Part shown: positions 54,280-63,931 of the stretch, in pieces
How positions within the stretch are numbered: position 1 is the first letter of the stretch
Layout of the letters: every line of letters starts with the position of its first letter
Source of the DNA: Salinimicrobium terrae DSM 17865
Lineage (GTDB): Bacteria; Bacteroidota; Bacteroidia; Flavobacteriales; Flavobacteriaceae
Direction: 5' to 3'
Length of the DNA stretch: 64,000 nt
NCBI RefSeq assembly: GCF_000424665.1
Contig: NZ_AUKI01000023.1
Coordinates: forward strand, 93,217 to 157,216
Notes under the pieces: model-generated
The model's database searches: none
Told to the model about the DNA's origin: nothing
Seen by the model: only the letters and a program-made list of their open reading frames with translations
Translations under genes and position numbers: made by a program

Positions 54280-56118
54280 ATGAGAGGATTTTTGTTAGTT
54301 ACTGCATCTTTATTTGTTTTTCAAACTGTATTTGGACAATTGAGCATAGCTCCCTCAGGGAATGGTCAAAATAATACTTACCTGTACGTTAACGATAATC
54401 TATTATTTGTAAAAAATGATCTAAGGTTGATGAAAAATCCGTCGCCTGTACAGGAGCCATCGATTTACCTGCGCTCTGGTGCTCAATTATTTCAGGGAGA
54501 TCAACAGAATAAAGCGAATTCCGGCACCGGGAGTATTTCCATTTTTGCCGAAGGTAGTACAAATGCACACGATTATAACTACTGGAGTTCTCCTGTAACA
54601 GCTCCCGAAAATGGCTTTTTTGGCATCTCACTGTTGCATTCCCCTGTTTCAGAAATTATTAGCCGACAAGCTCAGTTAACTTCAGCCTTAAACGGAACGG
54701 CAAATCCTTTCACTATATCCACCCGCTGGATCTACACCTTCAATGGCAACAGTTATTCCAACTGGAATTTTGTGGGAGGTAGTACTGCTATCCCCCCTGG
54801 CTATGGCTTTTCTATGAAAGGAACAGAGGGTAAAGATCCTACTTTAGTAAATGGTAGAGCAAATAATCCCGGAAATGCGCAGCGATATGACTTTAGGGGG
54901 AGACCAAATTCCGGAATTATTGAAATCCCGACTGAAAAGGACGCTTACCTACTGGTTGGCAATCCTTATCCTTCTACATTTGACCTGAGCCTTTTCCTGT
55001 TTGAAAATTCAGGTAATGGTACAATTAATACTACATGTTACGGCAGTGTGACCCGCCGCAATGTCACAACAGGAATTGCTTATTTCTGGGACTCAAAAGA
55101 AAATGGTTCGTCACATTACGTAGAAGATTATATGGGAGGTTATGGGACTTTCAGCCCTATAGATCCCTGTACAGATGGTATTTATGAGCCGCCGGTATTT
55201 AAGACAACGAAGGGAGAAGGAGACGGAACGAGGGGAAAAGATTTTGATCGTCGCTTTCTTCCAGTAGCTCAGGGTTTCATGATCCAAGGGGCTGCAACCG
55301 GGAAAATAATCTTTAAGAATACTCATAGAAAAATGGCGCCGGAAGAAAATATACCGGGTGCTGTTAAGGCTGGAATTGCTCAGAAAAAGCATACCTACGT
55401 CAAAGGTAAAACTCCATTATCACGTGTACAGCTCAAAATTTCTGTAAATGATCAATATGAAAGAAAGCTGAGTCTGGCGTTTTGGGACGAAGCTACGCCC
55501 GGAATAGATGCCGGAATGGATGCCGAAGCCTTTCAACTGGCCCCTACAGATGTAGGCTGGCTAAAGGGGGAAGACAGCTACGTAATTGACGTACGTCCTT
55601 TTGATATTGCTGAAGAGATTCCATTATTTGTACGAGTGGCTCCAGACTTGTCAAAGGTGGCATTTTCACTGGGAATTTTTGAAAATGTTCCGGTAAAAGA
55701 AATCTTTATAGTCGATACTCAAACGAAGGAATATTTTTCTATTAAAAAAGAACCATTAACTTTAGAGTTGCAACCGGGGACTTATCACGATCGTTTTAAA
55801 GTTGCTTTTGCAGAGAAAATTCCGCAGGAAGCATTGCCAGAGGTGTTTTTTAAGGAGGAAGGGGTCAAGGAAAAGTTCAGTATAATGCAAAATAACCGTC
55901 TGGGAGAGCTTCAAATTATAAGTAACGATCTTTCTCCGGTAAAAGCAGTGGGGATTTTTGATTTGCAGGGAAAAAAGATGTTGTATCGCACCAATTTTGA
56001 TAATCAAAGATCTGTAGAAATTTCTACCAGACCCTGGATAAATGGTCTCTATATCGTGAAAGTAATGGATCTGAATAATACAAAAACAATTAAAAAAATT
56101 TCTGTCTACAATAATTAG
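54280..56118 (+). CDS. Secreted protein with type IX secretion C-terminal domain
   Basis: The 612-residue protein has a signal peptide (LLVTASLFVFQTVFGQL). The last 80 residues form a T9SS sorting domain of type A, with the AVGIFDLQGKKM segment, the INGLYIVKV strand and an ending KKISVYNN. The bulk is beta-rich and includes repeated aromatic segments. T9SS delivers such cargo to the outer surface, often for gliding or polymer degradation. The function of the passenger is unknown. It shows that the organism uses T9SS, consistent with porX in this window. Confidence 0.85.
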   Translation: MRGFLLVTASLFVFQTVFGQLSIAPSGNGQNNTYLYVNDNLLFVKNDLRLMKNPSPVQEPSIYLRSGAQLFQGDQQNKANSGTGSISIFAEGSTNAHDYNYWSSPVTAPENGFFGISLLHSPVSEIISRQAQLTSALNGTANPFTISTRWIYTFNGNSYSNWNFVGGSTAIPPGYGFSMKGTEGKDPTLVNGRANNPGNAQRYDFRGRPNSGIIEIPTEKDAYLLVGNPYPSTFDLSLFLFENSGNGTINTTCYGSVTRRNVTTGIAYFWDSKENGSSHYVEDYMGGYGTFSPIDPCTDGIYEPPVFKTTKGEGDGTRGKDFDRRFLPVAQGFMIQGAATGKIIFKNTHRKMAPEENIPGAVKAGIAQKKHTYVKGKTPLSRVQLKISVNDQYERKLSLAFWDEATPGIDAGMDAEAFQLAPTDVGWLKGEDSYVIDVRPFDIAEEIPLFVRVAPDLSKVAFSLGIFENVPVKEIFIVDTQTKEYFSIKKEPLTLELQPGTYHDRFKVAFAEKIPQEALPEVFFKEEGVKEKFSIMQNNRLGELQIISNDLSPVKAVGIFDLQGKKMLYRTNFDNQRSVEISTRPWINGLYIVKVMDLNNTKTIKKISVYNN

Positions 56119-56123
56119 GTTTT

Positions 56124-56408
56124 ATGGAAGAATTTATGCTTCCCTGTTTAAATAAGCAACTTTTTGGGCTTGATTGCCTTGGTTGTGGAGCACAAAGGTC
56201 GCTCGTATTTGTTTTTCAAGGAGAATTTGGAGCAGCTTTTAAAATGTTTCCTGCCATTTATCCTATCCTTATTCTGCTTCTTTTTCTTTTCATCAATTTA
56301 TTTATAAAATTTAAAGGCGACTGGTTTATCAAAATCGGTCTTATTGTGCTTAGCGCCCTGACCTTAATTGGCGCCTATTTCTATAAAATGAGTTTTATGA
56401 TCAACTAA
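56124..56408 (+). CDS. DUF2752 domain protein
   Basis: The 94-residue protein matches the DUF2752 pattern: CLNKQLFGLDCLGCGAQRSL near the N-terminus with three cysteines, then two membrane helices (about 42-60 and 68-86). It is small and probably integral to the inner membrane. It lies 5 nt after the T9SS cargo gene and 12 nt before the CCC-motif gene, so the three may be one transcript. Confidence 0.8.
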   Translation: MEEFMLPCLNKQLFGLDCLGCGAQRSLVFVFQGEFGAAFKMFPAIYPILILLLFLFINLFIKFKGDWFIKIGLIVLSALTLIGAYFYKMSFMIN

Positions 56409-56420
56409 CCAATATAAATT

Positions 56421-56747
56421 ATGGAAAAACCAACCTTACCAAATTCAACTCTAATTTTAATTTTCGGAATCCTTTCCATCGTCACCTGCTGTTGCTGGGG
56501 AATTCTTGGCCTTATCTTCGGAATCGTGGCTCTTGTTCTTGCCAAATCGGCCAAACAGACCTACATGGCCGAACCTGATACTTACTCCGGCTACAACAAT
56601 GTAAAAACCGGAAGAATACTGGCGATAATCGGGATTATCCTCTCAGCACTCTATCTACTGGTCAACATTGTGATGGTAGCGATATATGGATGGGACGGAA
56701 TGCAGGAAATATTCATGCAATCCATGGAGGTTTACGAGAATCAATAA
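56421..56747 (+). CDS. CCC-motif membrane protein
   Basis: The 108-residue protein has two hydrophobic helices (about 10-37 and 63-88) and the Cys-Cys-Cys motif at residues 22-24 (SIVTCCCWGILGLIFG), typical of a small flavobacterial membrane family. The function is unknown. It follows DUF2752 closely and is followed by a strong terminator. Confidence 0.8.
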   Translation: MEKPTLPNSTLILIFGILSIVTCCCWGILGLIFGIVALVLAKSAKQTYMAEPDTYSGYNNVKTGRILAIIGIILSALYLLVNIVMVAIYGWDGMQEIFMQSMEVYENQ

Positions 56748-56764
56748 AAATCTCTCACAAAAAG

Positions 56765-56799
56765 AAGGGGCGAAAAAATAGTATTTTCCGCCCCTTTTT
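56765..56799. terminator. Bidirectional terminator between the CCC-motif gene and rocD
   Basis: AAGGGGCG / CGCCCCTT is an 8-bp GC-rich stem with a 16-nt loop, followed by T residues on the plus strand and A residues (U in RNA) on the minus side. Confidence 0.85.
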
Positions 56800-56817
56800 A
56801 TTTCTGATTTTTCAGTA

Positions 56818-58068
56818 TTATTTTTCGAAATCCTGAAGAGTTTTTGTAATGATATCTACACAATCCAATAGTTGCTCTTCATTCATTACAAGCGGTGGTG
56901 CAAATCTAATGATATTACCATGAGTTGGCTTTGCCAACAAACCGTTTTCCTTAAGTTTCATACAAATATCCCAAGCTGTAGAGCTGTCTTCGGAATCATT
57001 AATTACAATCGCATTCAGCAAACCTTTACCTCTTACCAGGTTTACGATATTTGAATTCCGGATATAATCGTCGAGCTTCCTTCTGAAAAGATTTCCAAGT
57101 TTCTCTGCATTTTCGGCCAGTTTCTCGTCCTTAATTACATCAAGCGCAGCCATTGCTACTGCACAGGCTACAGGATTCCCACCAAAAGTTGAACCATGCT
57201 GTCCCGGCTGGATCACGTTCATGACATCATCATTGGCAAGAACCGCAGAAACAGGATAAACCCCGCCGGAAATAGCTTTCCCAAGGATCAAAACATCCGG
57301 TTTCACATTTTCGTGCTCAACTGCGAGAAGTTTTCCGGTACGGGCAATTCCCGTCTGCACTTCATCGGCTATGAAAAGCACATTATGTTGCTCACAAAGC
57401 TCTTTTGCACGGGTAAGAAACCCTTCCGAAGGAACATAGACTCCAGCTTCTCCCTGGATAGGTTCCACAAGGAATCCGGCGATATTGCTGTTGTTTTTAA
57501 GCACTTCTTCAAGAGCATCGGGATCATTATATGGGATCTTCAGGAATCCGGGAGTGTAAGGTCCAAAGTTCTTTCGGGCGCCTTCGTCATTTGAGAAAGA
57601 GATAATGGTAGTGGTTCTTCCGTGGAAGTTATTTTCACAAACCACGATTTGTGCCTCAGTTTCCTCTACACCTTTTTTCTCATAAGCCCATTTACGTGCG
57701 ATCTTAATGGCAGTTTCCACAGCCTCGGCACCTGTGTTCATAGGCAATAGCTTGTCGAAACCAAAATACTCTGTTGCGTATTTTTCATACTTCCCTAAAA
57801 TGTCATTATGGAAGGCCCTTGAAGTAAGGGTAAGCTTTTGAGCCTGTTCTGTCATAGCTCCAACGATCTTCGGATGACAATGCCCCTGGTTTACGGCGGA
57901 ATATGCCGAAAGGAAGTCGTAATACTTTTTACCTTCCACATCCCATACATAAACACCTTCTCCTTTCTCCAGTACTACCGGAAGTGGGTGGTAATTATGA
58001 GCACCATATTTATCTTCAAGTTCTATGGCTTCTGCGGAAGAAATTTTTTCTGAAATCTTCATTTTCAT
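56818..58068 (-). CDS. rocD: Ornithine--oxo-acid transaminase
   Basis: RocD is a PLP enzyme converting ornithine to glutamate semialdehyde. The 416-residue protein has the class III aminotransferase pattern: [48 protein letters not shown], the [15 protein letters not shown] segment and the PLP lysine in LGKAISGG. The start MKMKISEK gives the expected length. It probably serves arginine catabolism, and no arginase gene is nearby. Confidence 0.95.
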   Translation of the reverse strand: MKMKISEKISSAEAIELEDKYGAHNYHPLPVVLEKGEGVYVWDVEGKKYYDFLSAYSAVNQGHCHPKIVGAMTEQAQKLTLTSRAFHNDILGKYEKYATEYFGFDKLLPMNTGAEAVETAIKIARKWAYEKKGVEETEAQIVVCENNFHGRTTTIISFSNDEGARKNFGPYTPGFLKIPYNDPDALEEVLKNNSNIAGFLVEPIQGEAGVYVPSEGFLTRAKELCEQHNVLFIADEVQTGIARTGKLLAVEHENVKPDVLILGKAISGGVYPVSAVLANDDVMNVIQPGQHGSTFGGNPVACAVAMAALDVIKDEKLAENAEKLGNLFRRKLDDYIRNSNIVNLVRGKGLLNAIVINDSEDSSTAWDICMKLKENGLLAKPTHGNIIRFAPPLVMNEEQLLDCVDIITKTLQDFEK

Positions 58069-58227
58069 TTATTTTTTCAATTACTTAATAAGAAATTCCT
58101 GCTTTTCAAAAACCCTGTAAAATATGGCATTTTGAGGAGAGAAATCATCCTGAATTCAGAAGTCGCAAATTACTAAATGTTTCCTGATTTTTTAAGGCTT
58201 ACGCCCAATAATTCTTGGCATTTATCC

Positions 58228-58235
58228 TATTTTTG
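58228..58235 (+). promoter_or_regulatory. TAnnTTTG element immediately before rlmD
   Basis: TATTTTTG matches the -7 consensus and ends 4 nt before the rlmD ATG at 58240. Transcription would start at or just past the start codon region, suggesting a leaderless or nearly leaderless message. Confidence 0.5.
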
Positions 58236-58239
58236 CGCC

Positions 58240-59652
58240 ATGGCGAGAAAGAACAAAAACAAAGAATTCAAAAACCTGGAAGTCATTGATGCAGGTGCAA
58301 AAGGAAAAAGCATAGCGAAGGCTCCAGACGGGAAGGTGATCTTTATTGGAAATGCTGTGCCCGGAGATGTGATTGATGTGCAAACAACTAAAAAGAAACG
58401 CGCCTATTATGAAGGAACGGCTACTAAGATTCACGAATTTTCAGATAAACGGGTTGAACCACCCTGCATCCACTTTAATGTTTGTGGAGGTTGTAAGTGG
58501 CAGTTCATGGGATATGAACATCAGCTCTTCTACAAGCAAAAAGAAGTCATAAATAATCTAACCCGCCTTGGAAAAATTGAATTACCCGAAGTCACACCTA
58601 TTCTTGGAAGCAGGGAAATCTACTTTTACCGCAATAAGATGGAATTCTCCTTTAGCGACAGCCGCTGGTTGACGCAGGAAGAGATACAGAGCGGCAAAGA
58701 CATCCAGGACCGCAATGCTCTTGGTTTTCATATTCCCGGGATGTGGGATAAAATTCTGGATATTAAAGAATGTCATCTTCAACAGGCGCCAAGCAACGGT
58801 ATTCGAAACGGCATTAAAAAATTTGCCATTGAAAATGATATTCCTTTTTTCAATACCAGGAATCAACAAGGAATATTGCGCACTCTAATGATAAGAACTA
58901 CTTCTACGGGAGAAATTATGGTATTGCTTCAGTTTTTTGAAGAAAATAAGGGGAAGAGAGAGTTGCTGCTGGATTATGTTGCTGAAGAATTTCCGGAGAT
59001 TACTAGTCTTCAATATGTAATTAATCCGAAGGGAAATGATACCATTTATGATCAGGAAGTGATATGCTATAAAGGTCAGGATCATATTTTTGAAGAAATG
59101 GAAGGTCTCAGGTTTAAGATCAACGCCAAATCTTTTTATCAAACAAATTCTTCCCAGGCGTACGAATTATATAAGATCACTAGAGATTTCGCCGGCTTAA
59201 CCGGAAATGAACTCGTTTACGATCTTTACACCGGTACCGGAACCATTGCACAGTTTGTTGCTGCAAAAGCCGCGAAAGTAATTGGAGTAGAAGCTGTACC
59301 CGAAGCTATTGAAGACGCCAAAGAAAACGCCCGAAACAATAACATTTCTAACACAGAATTTTATGTTGGGGACATGAAAAAGGTATTCACAGGTGAATTT
59401 GTGGAGAAACATGGTCATCCCGATGTTTTAATAACCGATCCTCCACGCGACGGAATGCACAAAGATGTGGTTGCACAAATTATTGGTATCTTGCCTAAGC
59501 GAATTGTTTACGTGAGTTGTAATTCAGCCACGCAGGCAAGGGATCTTGCACTGCTGGATGAGCATTATAAGGTAACCCGTACACAAGCAGTAGATATGTT
59601 TCCACAGACCTTTCACGTGGAGAATGTGGTTTGTTTAGAAAGAAGACAATGA
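58240..59652 (+). CDS. rlmD: 23S rRNA (uracil(1939)-C(5))-methyltransferase
   Basis: RlmD methylates U1939 of 23S rRNA. The 470-residue protein has an N-terminal TRAM domain (about 15-70, KSIAKAPDGKVIFIGNAVPGD), a 4Fe-4S cysteine cluster region (CIHFNVCGGCKW), and the SAM methyltransferase fold with DLYTGTGTIAQF, ITDPPRDGMH and the catalytic Cys in VYVSCNSATQ. The start MARKNKN is chosen because an earlier in-frame ATG lies before the promoter. The stop overlaps the next start by 4 nt (ATGA). Confidence 0.93.
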   Translation: MARKNKNKEFKNLEVIDAGAKGKSIAKAPDGKVIFIGNAVPGDVIDVQTTKKKRAYYEGTATKIHEFSDKRVEPPCIHFNVCGGCKWQFMGYEHQLFYKQKEVINNLTRLGKIELPEVTPILGSREIYFYRNKMEFSFSDSRWLTQEEIQSGKDIQDRNALGFHIPGMWDKILDIKECHLQQAPSNGIRNGIKKFAIENDIPFFNTRNQQGILRTLMIRTTSTGEIMVLLQFFEENKGKRELLLDYVAEEFPEITSLQYVINPKGNDTIYDQEVICYKGQDHIFEEMEGLRFKINAKSFYQTNSSQAYELYKITRDFAGLTGNELVYDLYTGTGTIAQFVAAKAAKVIGVEAVPEAIEDAKENARNNNISNTEFYVGDMKKVFTGEFVEKHGHPDVLITDPPRDGMHKDVVAQIIGILPKRIVYVSCNSATQARDLALLDEHYKVTRTQAVDMFPQTFHVENVVCLERRQ

Positions 59653-60137
59653 ACAGATTCCAAAAATGGCTTTTTTTAGTTGGATTTATTTTTCTTGCCT
59701 TTGGGTGCCAAAGAGATGATATCTGTCCTGAAGGAACGGAAACCACTCCCCTCTTAGTGATCGAATTTTACGATCCCCTGGACCCAACCCGTCTTAAGGC
59801 AGTTCCTAATCTTATGATTCGCGCCAGCGGAAAGGAAGATATTTTAATGGGGCCGGAAACTGTAAATACTATAAGTGTTCCACTTAGAACCAACGAGAAT
59901 TTTACTGAGTATATTTTTACTACCAACACCAATTCTGACGAAGAAAATGAGGATGTTGTATCTTTTACATACTCTCCAGATCCCGAATATCTCAACCGCG
60001 CCTGTGGATATAAAGTGAATTACAATAGCCTGGATGTTGCGGTTAATGAGGATAATAACAACTGGATACTTTCAGAAACAATTATACAAGAAAGCATAGA
60101 AAATGAAACAGAAGCTCATATATATTTTACTCATTAG
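59649..60137 (+). CDS. DUF6452 family lipoprotein
   Basis: The 162-residue protein has a signal peptide with a lipobox (FLAFGC, Cys20) and the segment DICPEGTETTPLLVIEFYDPL typical of DUF6452. It is a predicted membrane-tethered lipoprotein of unknown function. It is coupled to rlmD by an ATGA overlap and overlaps the DUF6048 gene by 35 nt, so three genes are coupled in sequence. Confidence 0.8.
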   Translation: MNRFQKWLFLVGFIFLAFGCQRDDICPEGTETTPLLVIEFYDPLDPTRLKAVPNLMIRASGKEDILMGPETVNTISVPLRTNENFTEYIFTTNTNSDEENEDVVSFTYSPDPEYLNRACGYKVNYNSLDVAVNEDNNNWILSETIIQESIENETEAHIYFTH

Positions 60138-60801
60138 TTTTGGGTTTCATTCTTCTGCAGTTTTTGCTCAACAGGACCAGGCGACAGACACGATTGATGG
60201 GCGGGAACAGTATGGACTACGGGTTGGGATTAACCTAACAAAACCTGTAAGGACATTTTTTGAAGAAAACTATCAGGGTCTGGAAATAAAAGGAGATTAC
60301 AGGTTATATGAAAATATTTATCTGGCGGGGGAAATTGGAAATGAACAGAATGTAATTTCTCAGCCCAATGTTACCGCTTCTGCCAAAGGAAGCTATATGA
60401 AGTTGGGTGGTGACTACAACTTTTATGAAAACTGGACCGGAATGCAGAACCTTATTTACTTTGGCCTACGCTATGGCTTTGCGACTTTTTCAAGTGAACT
60501 GCAGGAATTCTCCATCTACAATAGAAATCCTTATTTTGGACCCGATGTTAGGACTGAAGCACGTGAGTTCAATAACCTTACTGCAGGCTGGGCAGAACTC
60601 CAACTGGGGGTCAAGGTTGAGGTTTTAAACAATCTTTATCTCAGCACGCACGTGGAGCTTAAGAAAAAAGTCAACGAGACAAAGCCCGGGAATTTTGATA
60701 ATCTTTATATCCCGGGATTTAATCGTACTTATGACGGGAGCAGCCTTGGTGTAGGTTATGGCTATTCTATTTCCTATTTGATCCCTCTTTACAAAATGTA
60801 A
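60103..60801 (+). CDS. DUF6048 family outer-membrane-like protein
   Basis: The 232-residue protein has a signal peptide (LIYILLISFGFHSSAVFAQ) and beta-strand-like segments ending GYGYSISYLIPLYKM, suggesting a small beta barrel. It matches the DUF6048 pattern and pairs with the upstream DUF6452 lipoprotein. Its start lies inside the DUF6452 coding region (35-nt overlap). The pair may form a small envelope complex, which is an inference from gene order alone. Confidence 0.8.
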   Translation: MKQKLIYILLISFGFHSSAVFAQQDQATDTIDGREQYGLRVGINLTKPVRTFFEENYQGLEIKGDYRLYENIYLAGEIGNEQNVISQPNVTASAKGSYMKLGGDYNFYENWTGMQNLIYFGLRYGFATFSSELQEFSIYNRNPYFGPDVRTEAREFNNLTAGWAELQLGVKVEVLNNLYLSTHVELKKKVNETKPGNFDNLYIPGFNRTYDGSSLGVGYGYSISYLIPLYKM

Positions 60802-61962
60802 TTAAACCTCTTGTTTTTTTGCTTTTTTGGAACCTTCGTATATCTCATATTTAAGCAGCTTAGACTCAAGGGAGCCATTAAATAACTTGATCTTTCTTGA
60901 CGGCCTCAGGCCCACATGTTTAATTGCCTCGAGGTTGGAAGTTATAAACCAGGCATAGGTACCGGGATAACTTTGCTTCAACGTATCCCCAATGGCCTTG
61001 TAAAATTCAGGCATATCTATAGTGAGACGTTCCCCATATGGTGGGTTAAATACCATGTGTAAATGTCTTTCTGTTTGCTTTTCAGTTTTAAAGAAATCTT
61101 GGTGTTCTACAGATATAAATTCTGCAAGATTTGCATTCTGGACGTTATCCTTGGCTTTCTGAACAGCTGAAGGTGCTTTATCATAACCTTTAATGGTAAA
61201 ATGGAAATCCCGCGCCTTCTTCAATACAGATTCCTGAATTTTTTCAAAAAGATCTTCATCCCAATCCTTCCACTTCTCAAACCCAAATTCCTTCCGATTT
61301 AAATTGGGAGGGATATTACAGGCAATCATAGCAGCCTCTATAAGAATTGTGCCACTCCCGCACATGGGATCCATAAAGTCACATTGACCGTCCCAACCTG
61401 AATGCAGCAACATTCCTGCAGCCAGAACTTCGTTAATAGGAGCTATATTAGTTGCCGATTTATAACCGCGCTTATGTAGCGATTGTCCTGAGCTGTCAAG
61501 AGAAACCGTGCAAAATTCTTTTTCAATGTGAACATTAATACGCAATGAAGGGTGATCCAAATCAATTCCCGGCCTCTCTCCTGTTCGGTCTCTGAACCTG
61601 TCAACAATAGCATCCTTGGATTTTAAGGCTACATATTTGGAGTGAGTAAATTTTTCAGAATGAACTGTAGCATCAATTGCCAAAGTTTGATTAGCATCTA
61701 TAAAATCCTCCCAGGAAATTTTATTTATCTCCCGATAAAGGTCTTCTTCAGAAAAAACTTTAAAGTTCGTAATGGGTTTTAAAACTTTAATTGCTGTACG
61801 TAGAGAGAGGTTGGATTTATACATGAAACCCTTGTCTCCATAAAATGAGACAGATCGCACCCCCTCCTTAACATCTATCGCTCCTAAATTCCGAAGTTCT
61901 TTTGCCAGCAAAGGTTCAAAGCCAAAAAGGGTTTTGGCAACCATTTTAAAATTATTTCCCAT
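60802..61962 (-). CDS. THUMP-domain class I SAM-dependent RNA methyltransferase
   Basis: The 386-residue protein has an N-terminal THUMP-like domain (about 50-165) and a Rossmann-fold methyltransferase domain with DPMCGSGTILIEAAMIACN and MVFNPPYGERL (the NPPY motif of N2-guanine methyltransferases). It resembles the N-terminal half of RlmL, which methylates 23S rRNA G2445, but the RlmK half is absent. The stop abuts the DUF6048 stop. The exact RNA target is not proven. Confidence 0.9.
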   Translation of the reverse strand: MGNNFKMVAKTLFGFEPLLAKELRNLGAIDVKEGVRSVSFYGDKGFMYKSNLSLRTAIKVLKPITNFKVFSEEDLYREINKISWEDFIDANQTLAIDATVHSEKFTHSKYVALKSKDAIVDRFRDRTGERPGIDLDHPSLRINVHIEKEFCTVSLDSSGQSLHKRGYKSATNIAPINEVLAAGMLLHSGWDGQCDFMDPMCGSGTILIEAAMIACNIPPNLNRKEFGFEKWKDWDEDLFEKIQESVLKKARDFHFTIKGYDKAPSAVQKAKDNVQNANLAEFISVEHQDFFKTEKQTERHLHMVFNPPYGERLTIDMPEFYKAIGDTLKQSYPGTYAWFITSNLEAIKHVGLRPSRKIKLFNGSLESKLLKYEIYEGSKKAKKQEV

Positions 61963-61993
61963 TTCTTAATTTCTGTGAGAGGCAAAAATACAT

Positions 61994-62001
61994 TAATTTT
62001 G
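61994..62001 (+). promoter_or_regulatory. TAnnTTTG element before the methyltransferase gene
   Basis: TAATTTTG matches the -7 consensus and lies 6 nt before the ATG at 62008. The message would be almost leaderless. Confidence 0.5.
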
Positions 62002-62007
62002 CAGGAT

Positions 62008-62739
62008 ATGGAATTAGCAGCAAATAGATGGTTTTCTTCGTGGTTTGACACTCCTTATTATCATATTCTATACAAGAATCGGGGTGACGAAGAAGCACAG
62101 GAGTTCATGCAAAACATGGTGGAATTTTTAAAACTTCCAAAGGGTGCTAGTATTCTGGACCTGGCGTGCGGTAAGGGAAGACATTCTGTGTATCTCAATG
62201 AATTGGGATATGACGTTACAGGAGTAGATCTTTCTGAAAACAGCATCTCATACGCCAAACAGTTTGAAAACGACACCCTGAAATTTTACACTCACTGCAT
62301 GTGTACTCCTTTAAAACAGAAATTTGATGCAGTCTTTAATCTTTTTACCAGTCTTGGCTACTTCGATGAAGAAAAGGAAAACCTTGAGAGCATTATAGCC
62401 ATTAAAGAGGAAATAAAAGAAGGTGGATGGGGAGTTATTGACTTTATGAACGTAAAGAAGGTAATTAGAGAATTAGTTCCCTCAGAAATAAAAAAAGTAA
62501 AAGGAATAGATTTCAAAATCTCTCGTAGAGTAGAGAATGGTTTTATTCTGAAGGATATTAAATTTGAAGATGAAGGAGAAGAATATACTTTTACTGAAAA
62601 AGTAATGGCTCTCACATTGGAGAAATTTAGATTATATTTCTTTAAAGCCGGGATTGAACTCGTACATACCTTTGGTAACTACAATCTTGAACCTTATGAT
62701 GAATCCACATCAGACCGTCTAATTCTCGTTTTTAGGTAA
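62008..62739 (+). CDS. Class I SAM-dependent methyltransferase
   Basis: The 243-residue protein has the SAM-binding loop ILDLACGKGRHSVYL with the family motif DLACGKG, VTGVDLSENSI and a C-terminal beta-rich region. The substrate is unknown. An upstream GTG at 61975 is open but precedes the promoter element, so the start MELAANRW is chosen. It overlaps the ZIP transporter start by 1 nt, so the pair is co-translated. Confidence 0.85.
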   Translation: MELAANRWFSSWFDTPYYHILYKNRGDEEAQEFMQNMVEFLKLPKGASILDLACGKGRHSVYLNELGYDVTGVDLSENSISYAKQFENDTLKFYTHCMCTPLKQKFDAVFNLFTSLGYFDEEKENLESIIAIKEEIKEGGWGVIDFMNVKKVIRELVPSEIKKVKGIDFKISRRVENGFILKDIKFEDEGEEYTFTEKVMALTLEKFRLYFFKAGIELVHTFGNYNLEPYDESTSDRLILVFR

Positions 62740-63407
62740 TGCTGTATTTACTGCCATTGGCCGCGGTATTAATAGGATGTTTAATATCACTATTCCTAAA
62801 ACCTACTTCTTCGACAGGTTTCCAATTATTGCTTTCTTTTAGTGGTGCGTTCCTACTTGCCGTTACAGTCTTCGAAATGTTGCCGGAAGTCTATAATTCG
62901 GGGTTTGAGAAGGTAGGAATCTTTATTATGGCTGGTCTGCTGTTGCAAATCTTTCTCGAATTTCTCTCAAAGGGGGTGGAGCATGGTCACATTCATCAAG
63001 ATAACAATTCTGTAAAATTCCCGTTTTTGCTGCTTTTTAGTTTGTCCCTTCATGCTTTACTGGAAGGTTTTCCACTCAATCAAAGCAGTGAGCTACTACA
63101 TGGAGTGGTAATTCATAAAATTCCCGTGGCTGCAATACTTGCTTCTTTTCTTTTCCATTCTAAAATTGGAAAATTTAGGGCCTTTCTATTTCTTATTATT
63201 TTTGGATTAATGACACCGCTAGGAAGCTGGATTAATTCGAATTTTGACATTTCTGAAACTTATTCTACATACATAAACGCAATGGTCATTGGGATTTTTC
63301 TTCATGTTTCAACTACTATACTTTTTGAAGCCTCAAAAAACCATAGTTTCAATGCATCTAAGCTTGCCGTGGTTATCGCCGGAATATTTTTAGCATATTT
63401 TCTTTAA
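62739..63407 (+). CDS. ZIP-family metal transporter
   Basis: The 222-residue polytopic protein has eight or so helices, a His-rich loop (GVEHGHIHQDN) and a characteristic metal-binding helix (SLHALLEGFPLNQ with His and Glu, followed by GVVIHKIP). ZIP proteins move zinc or other divalent metals into the cytoplasm. It overlaps the methyltransferase gene by 1 nt and precedes the DUF4268 gene by 1 nt, so the three are one operon. Metal specificity cannot be told from the sequence. Confidence 0.88.
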   Translation: MLYLLPLAAVLIGCLISLFLKPTSSTGFQLLLSFSGAFLLAVTVFEMLPEVYNSGFEKVGIFIMAGLLLQIFLEFLSKGVEHGHIHQDNNSVKFPFLLLFSLSLHALLEGFPLNQSSELLHGVVIHKIPVAAILASFLFHSKIGKFRAFLFLIIFGLMTPLGSWINSNFDISETYSTYINAMVIGIFLHVSTTILFEASKNHSFNASKLAVVIAGIFLAYFL

Positions 63408-63408
63408 A

Positions 63409-63840
63409 ATGTATAGCCGCGAGGAGAGTAAAAAGATTCGGCACGAATTCTGGACAAGCTTCGGAAAAAATTATCCCCGCAAGTGGCTTTTATACAACAC
63501 AAGAATAAAAGATTTTTCACTAAAGTTTTCTTTTACCCGGAACCTTGCTGAAGTATCTATAGACTTCGACTCTACAGATGAAATCATGAGACAATACTAC
63601 TTCGAAAAATTGCAGAGCCTCCGGACGATCCTGAAAGAAGAGTTTTTTTTACCGGAGATAGTTTTTGCTGAAGTGTATGAATTGGAAAACGGAAAGATTA
63701 TTTCCCGCGTCTATGTCACAAAGGAGAATGTGAATATCCATGATAAGAAAGATTGGCCGGAAGTCCAGAGCTGGCTTTCAGAAAAAATGGATGCACTCGA
63801 AAGATTCTTTTTAGAATATAGAGATTTTATTGAGCAGTAA
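63409..63840 (+). CDS. DUF4268 domain protein
   Basis: The 143-residue protein matches DUF4268: HEFWTSFGKNYPRKWLLYNTRIKDFSLKF and a C-terminal helix (SEKMDALERFFLEYRDFI). The function is unknown. It starts 1 nt after the ZIP gene and is probably co-transcribed with it. Confidence 0.82.
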   Translation: MYSREESKKIRHEFWTSFGKNYPRKWLLYNTRIKDFSLKFSFTRNLAEVSIDFDSTDEIMRQYYFEKLQSLRTILKEEFFLPEIVFAEVYELENGKIISRVYVTKENVNIHDKKDWPEVQSWLSEKMDALERFFLEYRDFIEQ

Positions 63841-63887
63841 CTTGAGTTGTACTTGCGATCACACTTTAGCGGGTGGTTATAGGGCAT

Positions 63888-63923
63888 AAAAAAACCCTTC
63901 ATCAAATTCATGATGAAGGGTTT
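63888..63923 (-). terminator. rRNA operon terminator
   Basis: On the minus strand AAACCCTTCATCA / TGATGAAGGGTTT form a 13-bp perfect stem around a short loop, followed by a run of seven U residues. It ends the rRNA operon just after the 5S rRNA. Confidence 0.88.
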
Positions 63924-63931
63924 AAAAGAAA

